Numbered from the stretch's first letter, positions 1 through 8,040 are shown. The stretch: DNA of 23,701 nt from Chara braunii (GCA_003427395.1 BFEA01000208.1:1511389-1535089), one strand, 5' to 3'. The notes: generated from the sequence alone by a model not told the origin. Numbers and translations: made by a program.

Positions 1-66
<66 letters not shown>
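1..66. repeat. (GA)n microsatellite
   Basis: Uninterrupted GA dinucleotides run from the first base to 66. The tract starts at the window edge, so its full length is unknown. Confidence 0.97.
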
Positions 67-69
<3 letters not shown>

Positions 70-965
70 GAAGTGGCTGCCATGCGTGTAGCCATAGAGG
101 TGCGCTGAAAACATGCACCCTATGCCAGGCCTACGGGTAGGGGCATATGGAAAATTTTGGTGCTGGTACTCAACGGCTATCCGGTAGGGGCATACTGCAA
201 ATTTGGAACGGGTACCGCTAGGGACATAACAAAAAAATTTCAGGCCCAGCCGACACCAGGGATTTCTGGGAAATTTGAATCGTGGTCAGAGGGGCACGAC
301 ATGGTAAGTGGGCTGTCGGAGGGGCGCAACGCAAAATGATGGAAAGTACAGGGGTGCCAGATAGATTCCCGCCCCCCCCCCCAAAAAAAGAAAAAAAGAA
401 AAAAAAGAAAGGATAAGCAACAACCCTCTGACACGGGTGGTAACAAGGAGTGGCCACCTGATTTTGCCACTTTCGAACTCAGACTCAGTCTGGGTAAGGG
501 AAATAAACAGGAAAGCTGGGGATCTCAGATAAGAACTCAGAGGAATGGTAGGATAGAGATTGATTGGGGAGGGCTCACAGGGCGCACTGGATGTTTGTCT
601 TTTCGGTTCGTCTTTTTGTGGTTTTCTTTTTCCTGCTGCTATAATGTGGTGTTAGGATTTTAGGGAGTCAGCGCTGTCAGAATACCTGGTTTCCAGCAGG
701 TGCTGCTCCCCATCAATAGAAGGAGCCTCCCCGACAGTGTTAGTGGTGTCTGCTCTTATCAGCACCCCTAGCACCACCTCGGGCTGTTTGAAAAAAAAAA
801 AAAAAAAAGTCCTTCAGGACAAATATGCTTAGATCGGGGCTGAGTGGGGTGTGTGGGACTCAGCTTAGCCCTGGTACCTACAACCACAATTCGGTCAGGT
901 CACCCCCAGGCTGGAGAGTGACGATCCTGAGTGGTAAACACTGAGGCCGGATCGTGGGAGATACG

Positions 966-1009
<44 letters not shown>

Positions 1010-1032
1010 AAAAAAAGAAGAAGATAGTGGAG
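67..1032. other. non-genic left flank of the PLE, low-complexity patches
   Basis: No convincing coding region. From 130 to 340 there is a loose, degenerate repetition of AGGGGCAY-type words at uneven spacing. A C-run and A/G-rich tract lies at 371-412. An 18-A run (791-808) is followed directly by the hairpin GTCCT-TC-AGGAC (809-820). Short ORFs crossing this stretch are low-complexity translations (poly-F, poly-K) and are not genes. Confidence 0.6.
965..1020. repeat. A-rich run
   Basis: Almost pure A with three G interruptions, ending 12 bp before the left target site duplication of the PLE. It may be old poly(A) from another insertion or simply low-complexity DNA. Confidence 0.9.
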
Positions 1033-1043
1033 GTAGGAGTGCG
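1033..1043. repeat. left target site duplication of the PLE
   Basis: The 11-mer GTAGGAGTGCG occurs here and again at 6656-6666. Bases on both outer sides differ, so the match is exactly 11 bp. It lies directly against the start of the left pseudo-LTR and the end of the right one, as expected for the duplication made on insertion. PLE target duplications are known to vary in length. Confidence 0.85.
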
Positions 1044-1531
1044 CAGGTCTCGAACTGGTCTCGAACTTGAAACCTGGCGGGGATGTCGCAGCAGGGAGGG
1101 GCCTGGGTCGCCTGCGAATGTTTCCGATTAGGACATGGTCTTTTGAGGAACCGGTGGCTAGGATGCTTTGGAACTATTCACAGGATTTGTTTTGTAGTGG
1201 TTTCTTTGTCTGGACCAGACCTCGAACCTGTAACCTGGCGTGTTCGTCGCAGCAGGGAGGGGGTCTGTGTCGCCCGCGAATGTTTTCGAATGATTGACTG
1301 TGACGCATGGATAAAATACTGGCAATGAGTCGGTTAGACTCCTTTTTGGTGCTTGCACCAAGAATGAGTCAGCGCTTTTGACGGTGGAGTGTTCGGGGGT
1401 TCTTGGGCGTTGTGGTACGCGCGTTGTCGGGCTCGTCCTTGTTGAATTTTTAAAAGCTCGGTTATGGCAGCCTGGTGCTGCGACTTCGTGATTACACGTG
1501 TGATCACCTGGTTATTTCTTTCTCTTTCCTT
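1044..1531 (+). repeat. left pseudo-LTR of the PLE
   Basis: Matches 6150-6655 in direct orientation with about a dozen substitutions. Differences include an 11-bp local duplication of GGTCTCGAACT at its start (1046-1067) and the absence of a 9-bp insertion seen in the right copy. It contains two copies of an internal subunit about 161 bp apart (about 1052-1131 and 1215-1291, sharing CGCAGCAGGGAGGGG). It also holds hairpins GAGTC/GACTC (1327-1341) and TTGGTGC-tt-GCACCAA (1346-1361). PLE pLTRs usually arise from tandem or partial copies and often carry promoter or hammerhead ribozyme sequence. I see no hammerhead core here. Confidence 0.9.
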
Positions 1532-1661
1532 GTACCGATCGTCGTAACCTGTCAGGAGATTGCACCTGGAGGGGGTGGCGGCGTGATACTACGGCTACGG
1601 CTACTGCTACTTGCGAATAGGCCTGCTGAGTGGCTATTCGGCGTTATCGAGGAATCTCGAG

Positions 1662-1754
1662 ATGAGCCGCGAGAGCGGCACCAGCGGGAGTGGCGGTGCC
1701 GGAGGGTCTGGCGACGCCAGCGGCGGCAGCGGGAGTGGTAACGAAAACTTCTGA
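1662..1754 (+). other. short Gly/Ser-rich leader ORF upstream of ORF1
   Basis: A 30-codon ORF starting with ATG, rich in Gly and Ser (for example SGTSGSGGAGGSGDASGGSG). It lies in the same reading frame as ORF1, separated from the ORF1 ATG by two TGA codons (1752-1754 and 1758-1760) and four sense codons. It may be a former N terminus of ORF1 cut off by mutation, a regulatory upstream ORF, or chance. The matching frame and biased composition make it worth recording, but the function is unknown. Confidence 0.4.
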
Positions 1755-1772
1755 CCGTGATCGGAGAACTGG

Positions 1773-2876
1773 ATGGCGGGCCGCACCTGCTTTAGGTGTG
1801 GAGACCCCGACCATTTTCGGAATGTGTGTGACGAGTACCAAGATGCGAAGAGGAGGGGCGTACCCTTCATTCCCCCGCCACAAACGCGGGGGGGTCGAAC
1901 CATGGGTATGGGACAAGAAAGAAGGAGCCTATTAGCTGATAGTAACATGCGGAGGAGTGGTGGGGAGACCGATGTGCTCATGCGAGAGTACTTCCTGCAG
2001 AAGGCGCAGGAGAGACGCGAACGACAAGAAAGAGAAGCGAAGGAGGAGGCAGCCCGAAAGGAGGAGGCGATGCAGAGGGAAGCGGAGAAAAAGAGACTCG
2101 AGGAACTGGCGGAAAGACGAAGATACGAGGACGAGCATGATGCACGTCTGCTGCGTATGGTGCGCGAGGAAGTGCTACGTGGTAAGGAAAAGGAAGATGT
2201 TGGGATTGTTGCTAAGAAGGTTGAGAAAGTTGTGAAGGTAATAAGGACGAACGAGCGGGGTGAGACACTTGACGAAGAAAAGGAACGGCTCCGACGTATG
2301 ATCGCAGTTGCCGAAACCGAAGAAGCTGAGTTCGAAGACGACGAGCTGCTTAGGCTGCGACGCAGGGCAGCTGGTCTTAGTCTGAACGACAAGAGAAAAC
2401 GGGGCAAGGAAGTGGCGGTGGGAGATAGCCCGCCAATGACCACACCGACGAAAGGGCAGCGCACTGGCCTGTCCATTGGAGCCAAGACACGGATTAGCGA
2501 AATCCGGAGCGAAGGGGGAGCGGTGGCTGGAAGCTCGGCGTCGATACTGGAACTAGTCGGGAAGATCTCACAGTCTCTCAAGCATGTGACGGCTGGCACT
2601 GGACCGGGAGCGCGTGAGAGATACGAGAATGAGTGTCGAGAGATTTTTGAGGCATTGACCATTGAAGAACTGAAAGATGCTTGTAAAGCCGAGCACGTCG
2701 TATATGGGAAGAGAGAAATGGCTATCAATCGGTTGGTGAAGAAGAGAGTGGTCAAAGCCTATGACCCTGTTAAAGTTCCTTTGCCGGAGACTCCAGGGGT
2801 AGTCAGGCGATCCGTCAGGAACATCCGTTTGGCGGAGACGGACAGTGGCAAAGATGACGAGGAGGCATCCGAGTGA
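1773..2876 (+). CDS. PLE ORF1: CCHC zinc knuckle, coiled-coil and SAP-like protein (367 aa)
   Basis: Probably a nucleic-acid-binding accessory protein of the PLE, comparable in role to Gag/ORF1 proteins (inference). A CX2CX4HX4C zinc knuckle sits at the N terminus (C6, C9, H14, C19; CFRCGDPDHFRNVC). Residues about 68-200 are highly charged, rich in E, R, K and A with few prolines, consistent with a long coiled coil. A basic KRKRGK stretch could be a nuclear localisation signal. Residues about 293-328 (LTIEELKDACKAE, then GKREMAINRL) fit a SAP DNA-binding helix-extended-helix. The C-terminal tail is acidic. The first ATG is just upstream of the knuckle; the frame is open earlier only as the separate leader ORF. 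The stop lies 74 bp before the start of ORF2's open frame. Purine-rich codon use matches ORF2. SAP is a pattern call without a profile search. Confidence 0.8.
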   Translation: MAGRTCFRCGDPDHFRNVCDEYQDAKRRGVPFIPPPQTRGGRTMGMGQERRSLLADSNMRRSGGETDVLMREYFLQKAQERRERQEREAKEEAARKEEAMQREAEKKRLEELAERRRYEDEHDARLLRMVREEVLRGKEKEDVGIVAKKVEKVVKVIRTNERGETLDEEKERLRRMIAVAETEEAEFEDDELLRLRRRAAGLSLNDKRKRGKEVAVGDSPPMTTPTKGQRTGLSIGAKTRISEIRSEGGAVAGSSASILELVGKISQSLKHVTAGTGPGARERYENECREIFEALTIEELKDACKAEHVVYGKREMAINRLVKKRVVKAYDPVKVPLPETPGVVRRSVRNIRLAETDSGKDDEEASE

Positions 2877-2965
2877 GGATGCTGGCCTCAGGATCTATGG
2901 CGCAGGGTTGGCTTGGTAACTAAGAGGCGACAGCAGCAGTATGGTCGTGACGCGGAGGACGAGCG

Positions 2966-5395
2966 TTGCATGCGTGCCTTAGTGCTTTGTTTGGTTTTGC
3001 AGGGAGAGGTAAGGTGGTGCACAAAGTTTTTGTAGAATACTGGAGGGTCGCATTGGATCTTGGTAAGTTGGATCTGAATGAAGCAAGTGGTTGTGTATAC
3101 GTGCTAGTGTCACCATGGCACAAGCAGACGTACGTGGGCATGACGGAAAGGGAGTTAAAGGTGCGCTGGGGTGAGCACGTAAACTGCGTGAGGAAGGGCG
3201 GAAAGAGACGTGGGAGGAAATTATACAACTGGCTTGGAAAAGTGGGTTTGGAGAAGTACGTAGCGATACCAGTGTTTTTCAATGACGATAGGGCTGAACT
3301 TGAGGCCGTGGAAAGGACCTTGATCAAGACGTGGTCACCTTCGTTGAATACAATCGGGACAAAGAAGAAGACCAGAAAACGATGGAGGAAGGGTAGGAAG
3401 GAGAGAAGAAGACAATGGGTAAGGAAGGAGGATGTGACTATAAGAGGTGACAGCGGACAATTAGGGAGGATTTTGGAATTGCGAACACGCGGAAGTCGGA
3501 TTACCGTGCGAGTTGTGGAGTTTCTGCGCGGGTTAATCAAACCATCGCACGGTACTGGGATTGAAGTGTATAGCAACGGTGGACAGACTTGGACCGATGG
3601 ATGGCGTGTAGTGCGTAGGCTGTTCGGGGAATCGCGGGTAGTTGTCGGGAAGCGTACGAGGCCGTTAAGGAAGTGCAAGAAGTTGTTGGAGACGGAGGGA
3701 TGGCTGGTGTTACGAGATGTGGTAGAAGCGTCACCTAGAACACTGAGGCTGAAGCAGGATCTGATCCGGATGTTTAGGAACAGGCGAAAGCAGGGGGAAC
3801 TATCGAAAAAATCGGTAGATGAGCTGGTGGGTTACTATAGTGATGCAAAGCTATTCTTGGAAAAGAGAAGCCGAACTAGGGCGCGAAGAATGCTGTCCAA
3901 CGTATTCAAGAGGAAGTTTGGTATGAATGTCAGGAGGCGGATCATAGTGAAGGTCGAATACGACGATAGAATATGTAAAGGTGAGGTAGTACGGTTAGTA
4001 AGGAGTGGTGTGGGAAAGTTGGAGTTGACTCGTCTAGTGATGGAGATGGTACGAAGACGCACCCGCATTGTTTGGACAAGAAGCCAGAACGTGGGTGAGA
4101 TCCTCCATAATCACCGCCGTTACGCGGCGGATGGAGTCTTTGGGTGCACTTGCACCGATATGCCTTTCCCACGGGTGGAGGGGCACGTCCATTTCCGCAT
4201 AGGGGAGTTGTTTGACGTTCCCAGCATCGCCCTGAATGCCAAGAATGTGTCGAGGGATAGGAGTGAGGGCGTGGTGTCCAGACTGCGGAAGGAGTTGTCC
4301 AGCGGGGTGGAGGACGTCCGCTGGCTGGGGATTGGGACTGGGAAGATCACTTTCTCACCTGAGGAAGTGGAACGCTGTGTGAGTGGACTCGAAAGTGATG
4401 CTAGCAGCAACTTGACCGAGGTGCGACAACTCGTGACCAGGCTGGACGGACTGGTGCATGCTCCTTTGGACAGAAATCCGGGAGACACACTAGTAATGTG
4501 CCCGCTCGTGTATGGGGCAGCGATGGAGACAACATTTGTGCAGAACGAAGGGTATGAGGTGTGTGAAAGAAAGGAGGTGGCAATCTTCAATGACTGTTTC
4601 GAGGAATTTCGGAGGCGAGATTTTGACCGGCTGGGAAAATGGGATGTAGAAGGGAGGCTTGGAAATGCCTATGCCTTGCCTAAACACAAGGACACGGCAA
4701 AGTACAGGCCGATATGTCGGACGTACCGTGAACCCTGTAACGGTGTTTGTAGAAAGATAGCGCGTGCTGTTAACGGAATGTTGTTCGCGCTTCCGAAGAG
4801 TGGACATTTTAATTTGAAATCGATTGGCGGATTGCGACCTCGGTTGATTCAGATTAACAGGAAGATGCAGAGGGTGGGGAAGTACACGAGCCTGCTTGTG
4901 GGGTCTTATGATATAAAGGATATGTTTAGTAAATTACCCCACAAGACTATTATGCAAGCTCTGGACTGGTGCGTTTGGTGGCACGAGCGGAGAGGGTTCC
5001 GCGGCATGTGGGTGAAACGTCGCGGGAAGGGTGCCGCGATGAGTAAGAAAGAGTCGGTCGATGGTTGTCAATTCATTGAGTTTCGTGTGATCCGTGACTT
5101 CGTACAGTATGAGTTGGATGCGTGTTATACTGTTGCGAGTGGCACTATCCTGCGACAAGTTATAAGAATACCAATGGGTAAGGCAACATGCCCGCCGCTT
5201 GCTTGCCTACTGTGTGTGAAGGCGGAATGGGACCTTCTGATTAGTTTAGGGAGCGACCGTAGATTGATCGCGGGCATTCGGTATGTGGATGACGCCTCCA
5301 CCTTTGTGGCTTACGACTCGAGAAAACCAGAATCGAAGCGCAAAAAGCGGAGAGGATTCTTTCGTTGTTCGAAAACTGTTACGACGACGCCTTGA
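2966..5395 (+). CDS. PLE ORF2: GIY-YIG endonuclease-reverse transcriptase, main frame (frameshifted copy)
   Basis: Replication protein of the retroelement: GIY-YIG nicks target DNA and the RT copies element RNA onto it. The frame is open from 2951, after a TGA at 2948-2950. Counting from the TTG at 2966, the GIY-YIG domain spans residues 42-128: GCVYVL (42-47), YVGMT (56-60), R67, E116 and N128 (ERTLIKTWSPSLN). A long basic linker follows, with C394, C396, H407, H409 as a possible zinc site (GCTCTDMP...GHVH). RT motifs: LPKHKDTAKYRPICR (fingers), SYDIKDMFSKLPH with D649, IPMGKATCPP (736 on) and RYVDD (773-776). The frame runs out at TGA soon after YVDD; the remainder is encoded in frame +1 (next entry). 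The first in-frame ATG is inside the nuclease (3140), so the true start or splicing is unresolved. Confidence 0.85.
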   Translation: MHACLSALFGFAGRGKVVHKVFVEYWRVALDLGKLDLNEASGCVYVLVSPWHKQTYVGMTERELKVRWGEHVNCVRKGGKRRGRKLYNWLGKVGLEKYVAIPVFFNDDRAELEAVERTLIKTWSPSLNTIGTKKKTRKRWRKGRKERRRQWVRKEDVTIRGDSGQLGRILELRTRGSRITVRVVEFLRGLIKPSHGTGIEVYSNGGQTWTDGWRVVRRLFGESRVVVGKRTRPLRKCKKLLETEGWLVLRDVVEASPRTLRLKQDLIRMFRNRRKQGELSKKSVDELVGYYSDAKLFLEKRSRTRARRMLSNVFKRKFGMNVRRRIIVKVEYDDRICKGEVVRLVRSGVGKLELTRLVMEMVRRRTRIVWTRSQNVGEILHNHRRYAADGVFGCTCTDMPFPRVEGHVHFRIGELFDVPSIALNAKNVSRDRSEGVVSRLRKELSSGVEDVRWLGIGTGKITFSPEEVERCVSGLESDASSNLTEVRQLVTRLDGLVHAPLDRNPGDTLVMCPLVYGAAMETTFVQNEGYEVCERKEVAIFNDCFEEFRRRDFDRLGKWDVEGRLGNAYALPKHKDTAKYRPICRTYREPCNGVCRKIARAVNGMLFALPKSGHFNLKSIGGLRPRLIQINRKMQRVGKYTSLLVGSYDIKDMFSKLPHKTIMQALDWCVWWHERRGFRGMWVKRRGKGAAMSKKESVDGCQFIEFRVIRDFVQYELDACYTVASGTILRQVIRIPMGKATCPPLACLLCVKAEWDLLISLGSDRRLIAGIRYVDDASTFVAYDSRKPESKRKKRRGFFRCSKTVTTTP

Positions 5396-5784
5396 CCTTG
5401 AAGAGGACGGACATGAGCGAAGGCGTATGGGAATTCTTGGGCTGCAGACTGACCGTGGAAGAAGATTTCCCTTACGTGGGATGTTGCCAGGCAATGAAGA
5501 ACGAGAAGAATCTGCTGGCTGGAACTGAGTTGACTTTTCGAGTCTTTCAAGACTACAGATCATGGACATCGAAGAAGGCAAAACTAGAGGTCGTGGTCAG
5601 TGCGCTACACAGAATTGAGCAGAACTCCATGACTGATATGGAGTTGGTTGGAGCTGTGCTCCTTCTGCGAATGGAGCTCCGCCGACGGCATTACCCAAAA
5701 CACTTCTTCGAAACCGGGCTGAGGAATTTCTCACGTGACAAAGGGACGGTGTGGAAACTGTTAGCTGAGCTGTTGACTGAGTGA
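5311..5784 (+). pseudogene. PLE ORF2 C-terminal part (RT palm end and thumb), displaced by frameshift
   Basis: Continuation of the ORF2 RT in the next frame. The shift lies between about 5305 and 5340, one base short relative to the upstream frame. The restored frame reads AERILSLFENCYDDALTLK and later WEFLGCRL, which resemble the PLE RT region after motif C, followed by a thumb-like segment (SWTSKKAKLEVVVSALHRI) and RRRHYPKHFFETGL. It ends at TGA 5782-5784 with no second GIY-YIG domain, which supports the N-terminal-nuclease architecture. Total ORF2 would be about 940 residues. The cause may be a mutation, a base-call error near the AAAA runs, or, less likely, -1 recoding. Confidence 0.75.
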
Positions 5785-6149
5785 CTCTGCACCGATATTG
5801 TACTGGCGATCTGGCACGAGGGTCGCAGTAGGAGACTTTCGTTGTATACTGAGTATGCGTGATGTGTTGTTGTGTTTTTCCTGCTTTAGGATGACATGTA
5901 ATGGCGCCCCTGTCATGAGATGTTGATAGAATTTGTATGACTAGATTACTAGGGACTGGTAGCATCATGAGATGTGGGTGTAGAACTGTCGGAAGTGCTT
6001 AATATGAGTGTGGGTGTGTTTCATGGGACCTGGGTGCAGTCCCGCTTGGTTTTGCAGTACCTGGGTTTTTCTTAGGAACTGGGTCTTGGAATGACTTACG
6101 ATTGGATTGTTTGTAGGATTTGTTTTTTTGGTGGTGTCTTGGACAAGAC
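5785..6149 (+). other. PLE 3' spacer between ORF2 and right pseudo-LTR
   Basis: Non-coding. From about 6060 it carries a diverged copy of pLTR sequence: GGGTTTTTCTTAGGAACTGG resembles GGTCTTTTGAGGAACTGG at 6232. AGGATTTGTTTTTTTGG at 6116 resembles AGGATTTGTTTTGTAGTG inside the pLTR. The right terminal repeat therefore looks like part of a longer array of decaying subunits. Confidence 0.6.
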
Positions 6150-6655
6150 CAGGTCTCGAACTTGTAACCTGTCGGGGATGTCGCAACAGGGAGGGGCCTG
6201 GGTCGCCTGCGAATGTTTCCGATTAGGACATGGTCTTTTGAGGAACTGGTGGCTAGGATGCTTTGGAACTATTCACAGGATTTGTTTTGTAGTGCTTTTT
6301 TGTCTGGACCAGACCTCGAACCTGTAACCTGGCGCGTTCGTCGCAGCAGGGAGGGGGTCTGTGTCGCCCGCGAATGTTTTCGAATGATTGACTGTGACGC
6401 ATGGATAAAATACTGGCAATGAGTCGGTTAGACTCCTTTTTGGTGCTTGCACCAAGAATGAGTCAGCGCTTTTGACGGTGGAGTGTTCGGGGGTTCTTGG
6501 GCGTTGTGGTACGATGGTGGCGCGCGTTGTCGGGCTCGTCCTTATTGAATTTTTTAAAGCTCAGTTGTGGCAGCCTGGTGCTGCGACTTCGTGATTACAC
6601 GTGTGATCACCTGGTTATTTCTTTCTATTTCCTTCTATTTCTATTTTCTATTTCC
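6150..6655 (+). repeat. right pseudo-LTR and 3' tail of the PLE
   Basis: Direct repeat of 1044-1531. A 9-bp insertion (ATGGTGGCG) follows GTACG near 6510. Alignment with the left copy ends near 6634, after which a TTTCTATTT-type short repeat tail continues to 6655, directly against the right target duplication. The paired hairpins at 6421-6455 are conserved with the left copy. Confidence 0.9.
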
Positions 6656-6666
6656 GTAGGAGTGCG
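6656..6666. repeat. right target site duplication of the PLE
   Basis: GTAGGAGTGCG, identical to 1033-1043, immediately after the 3' tail of the element. Confidence 0.85.
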
Positions 6667-7597
6667 TCGGGAAAAATTACGGAAGTGGTAGGTTGGGAGG
6701 GAGTCCCATAGTACCATACGATTAGAGGGCCTCTAGTGGCCCTCTACCACATGGGCAAGTGCCGAAGGTGACTCTCATATGAACGATTCAGAGAAGATTC
6801 ACATGCCCCCTGGGGCCTGGACCCACCAGCAAGGTATTCTACCACGCCGTTCAGGATTTTGATCACGTGTGGCATCGAGTGACTCAGTACGGCCGTCGAA
6901 TAGATCGGATCTCGATGGCCTGGTAGTTTCGGAGCGGGGACTGTAAAGATGCCCACCTTCCGTCCAATGAGATGCGTCGAAAAAAGAAAAAAAGACGAAG
7001 TTGGACTAACTTGGACATGATAGCTCGTGGCTTTGCGTGGGCGGGAAGTCTGGATTTTATGGGCTGTATAGGGGGGGGTTGATTTCCAAACTTTGTTTTT
7101 TTTTTTTTTGGCTCTGAGAAATAGAACTTGAAATGTGAAATTCGAATATTGTGGTGCATCTGACAGGAACGCTTCCACGTCTGTCGGATGGCCTGCTAAA
7201 GTCATCATGAAATACATCGCGAGGAATATATCCCAATACCCGTTACTTGTTCATCCTCGTGAATGTGTTCATGGACACATTTTATTGCCACAGTACATCA
7301 CTATGAAGACTGACGTGAAGGAGATCATACCAACCCATGAATTCGGGTGCACAACTGTTTTTCATAGTTTTATGTCCTATTTCAATTCATTTTAAATAAG
7401 AAAAAGACCCATTCATGCAAAAAAAAAAAATCACTTTGTATTTTCCAAGAAACCATAAAACTGTGCCACACGTCGTAGATTACTTCGCTAGTGGGTCCAG
7501 GCCCCTGCGCAAGGACAACACGCATAAATCGAGAAATGGTCCAAAATTTTCTATTTAAAAAAAAAAAAAAACAAGAATAGGGCAATAACAGGCAGAA
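6667..7597. other. non-genic right flank of the PLE
   Basis: No recognised gene. A perfect hairpin AGAGGGCC-tctagt-GGCCCTCT lies at 6724-6745. The 86-codon + strand ORF at 7135-7395 has an ordinary-looking composition, but I recognise no family or motif in it. Poly(A) and poly(T) stretches occur at 7093-7110, 7420-7429 and 7557-7571. Confidence 0.5.
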
Positions 7598-7615
7598 CCC
7601 AATGGAACCTGATAT
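7598..7615 (+). repeat. 18-bp exact repeat shared with 18409-18426
   Basis: CCCAATGGAACCTGATAT occurs here and at 18409-18426, followed by unrelated sequence. It may be an edge of a dispersed repeat. Confidence 0.6.
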
Positions 7616-7616
7616 C

Positions 7617-7642
7617 TTTTTTTTTTTTTTTTTTTTTTTTTT
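7617..7642. repeat. T26 homopolymer
   Basis: A run of 26 T directly after the 18-bp repeat. It could be the poly(A) tail of a retroposed sequence on the - strand. Confidence 0.9.
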
Positions 7643-7729
7643 GGGATAAACGCTCCAGTCTATTCGTGGGGAGCAACACGTGCTGGGAACCGGGCCCAGG
7701 GTCCCATATAGAATTATACAAATGATTTT

Positions 7730-7767
7730 GAAATACCAAGGCCATTGCCTGGCTTCGACTAAGAACA
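7730..7767 (+). repeat. dispersed repeat, copy 1 (partner 16135-16172)
   Basis: GCCATTGCCTGGCTTCGACT here corresponds to GCCATTACCTGGCTTCGGCT at 16146. About 34 of 38 bases match across the aligned block. Copies of the ~70-bp family lie close to both blocks (7970 and 15963), so they may belong to one larger degraded element. Confidence 0.7.
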
Positions 7768-7969
7768 ATATGAGAACTATGAAAATGATTCGAGAAAATT
7801 TAGGAAAAACATGGATAACTGCTAACCTATTGCTAGGCTACTCAAGCAGCACTTACTAAGTCAAAACGGAAAGCCACAGAAGCCCTTTGAATGCTCAGAA
7901 CCCCTGGAACCCCTAACAAAACATTCTAAAATTCTCTAACACTGTCTTATTCCGTGCCGAGCTTTCCCA

Positions 7970-8040
7970 GGCCTCATGCCCCCATTCTGCTAGGTTACAG
8001 GGCAACACAACTCACCCCAGCTCTGGCCAGCGTTGTACCG
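7970..8040 (+). repeat. ~70-bp repeat family, copy 1
   Basis: Shares the order GCCTCATGC, TTCTGCTAGGTTACAGGGCA, CCAGCTCTGGCCAGCGT with the copies at 8101, 8409 and 15963. No coding potential seen. Confidence 0.7.

Larger units (their letters stand above)
1044..6655 (+). mobile_element. Penelope-like retroelement with N-terminal GIY-YIG nuclease (Chlamys-like)
   Basis: A 5.6-kb element bounded by an exact 11-bp target duplication and flanked internally by long direct repeats. Order: pLTR (1044-1531), leader, ORF1 (1773-2876), ORF2 (about 2951-5784, frameshifted), 3' spacer, pLTR (6150-6655). The RT motifs DIKDMF, IPMG and RYVDD are PLE-type. The nuclease lies before the RT, unlike canonical Penelope/Athena/Neptune elements, where GIY-YIG is C-terminal. 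As I recall, the N-terminal arrangement defines Chlamys (green lineage) and Naiad (animals). The 3' end carries a TTTCTATTT-type short repeat tail (6618-6655). Family assignment rests on motifs and layout; I ran no alignment. Confidence 0.88.

Noticed and set aside
1040-1070. Pol III B box or tRNA-derived origin of the pLTR (GTTCGAGAC twice on the - strand)
   Set aside because: The B-box match is good, but no A box at suitable distance was found and no cloverleaf can be drawn.
1044-1531. Hammerhead ribozyme in the pLTR
   Set aside because: No CTGANGA core with a following GAAA on either strand. TGAGTC-loop-GACTC only superficially resembles helix II.
1634-2755. 373-codon ORF on the - strand across ORF1
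   Set aside because: Ser/Arg/Leu-rich antisense shadow of the Glu/Lys/Arg-rich ORF1; no motif.
5335-5350. Programmed -1 frameshift in ORF2
   Set aside because: The C AAA AAG sequence lacks the XXX of a canonical slippery heptamer and no clear downstream pseudoknot was seen. A mutation or base error is simpler.
7135-7395. 86-aa + strand ORF
   Set aside because: Ordinary composition but no recognisable family, neighbour or signal; could be a decayed exon but not supportable.
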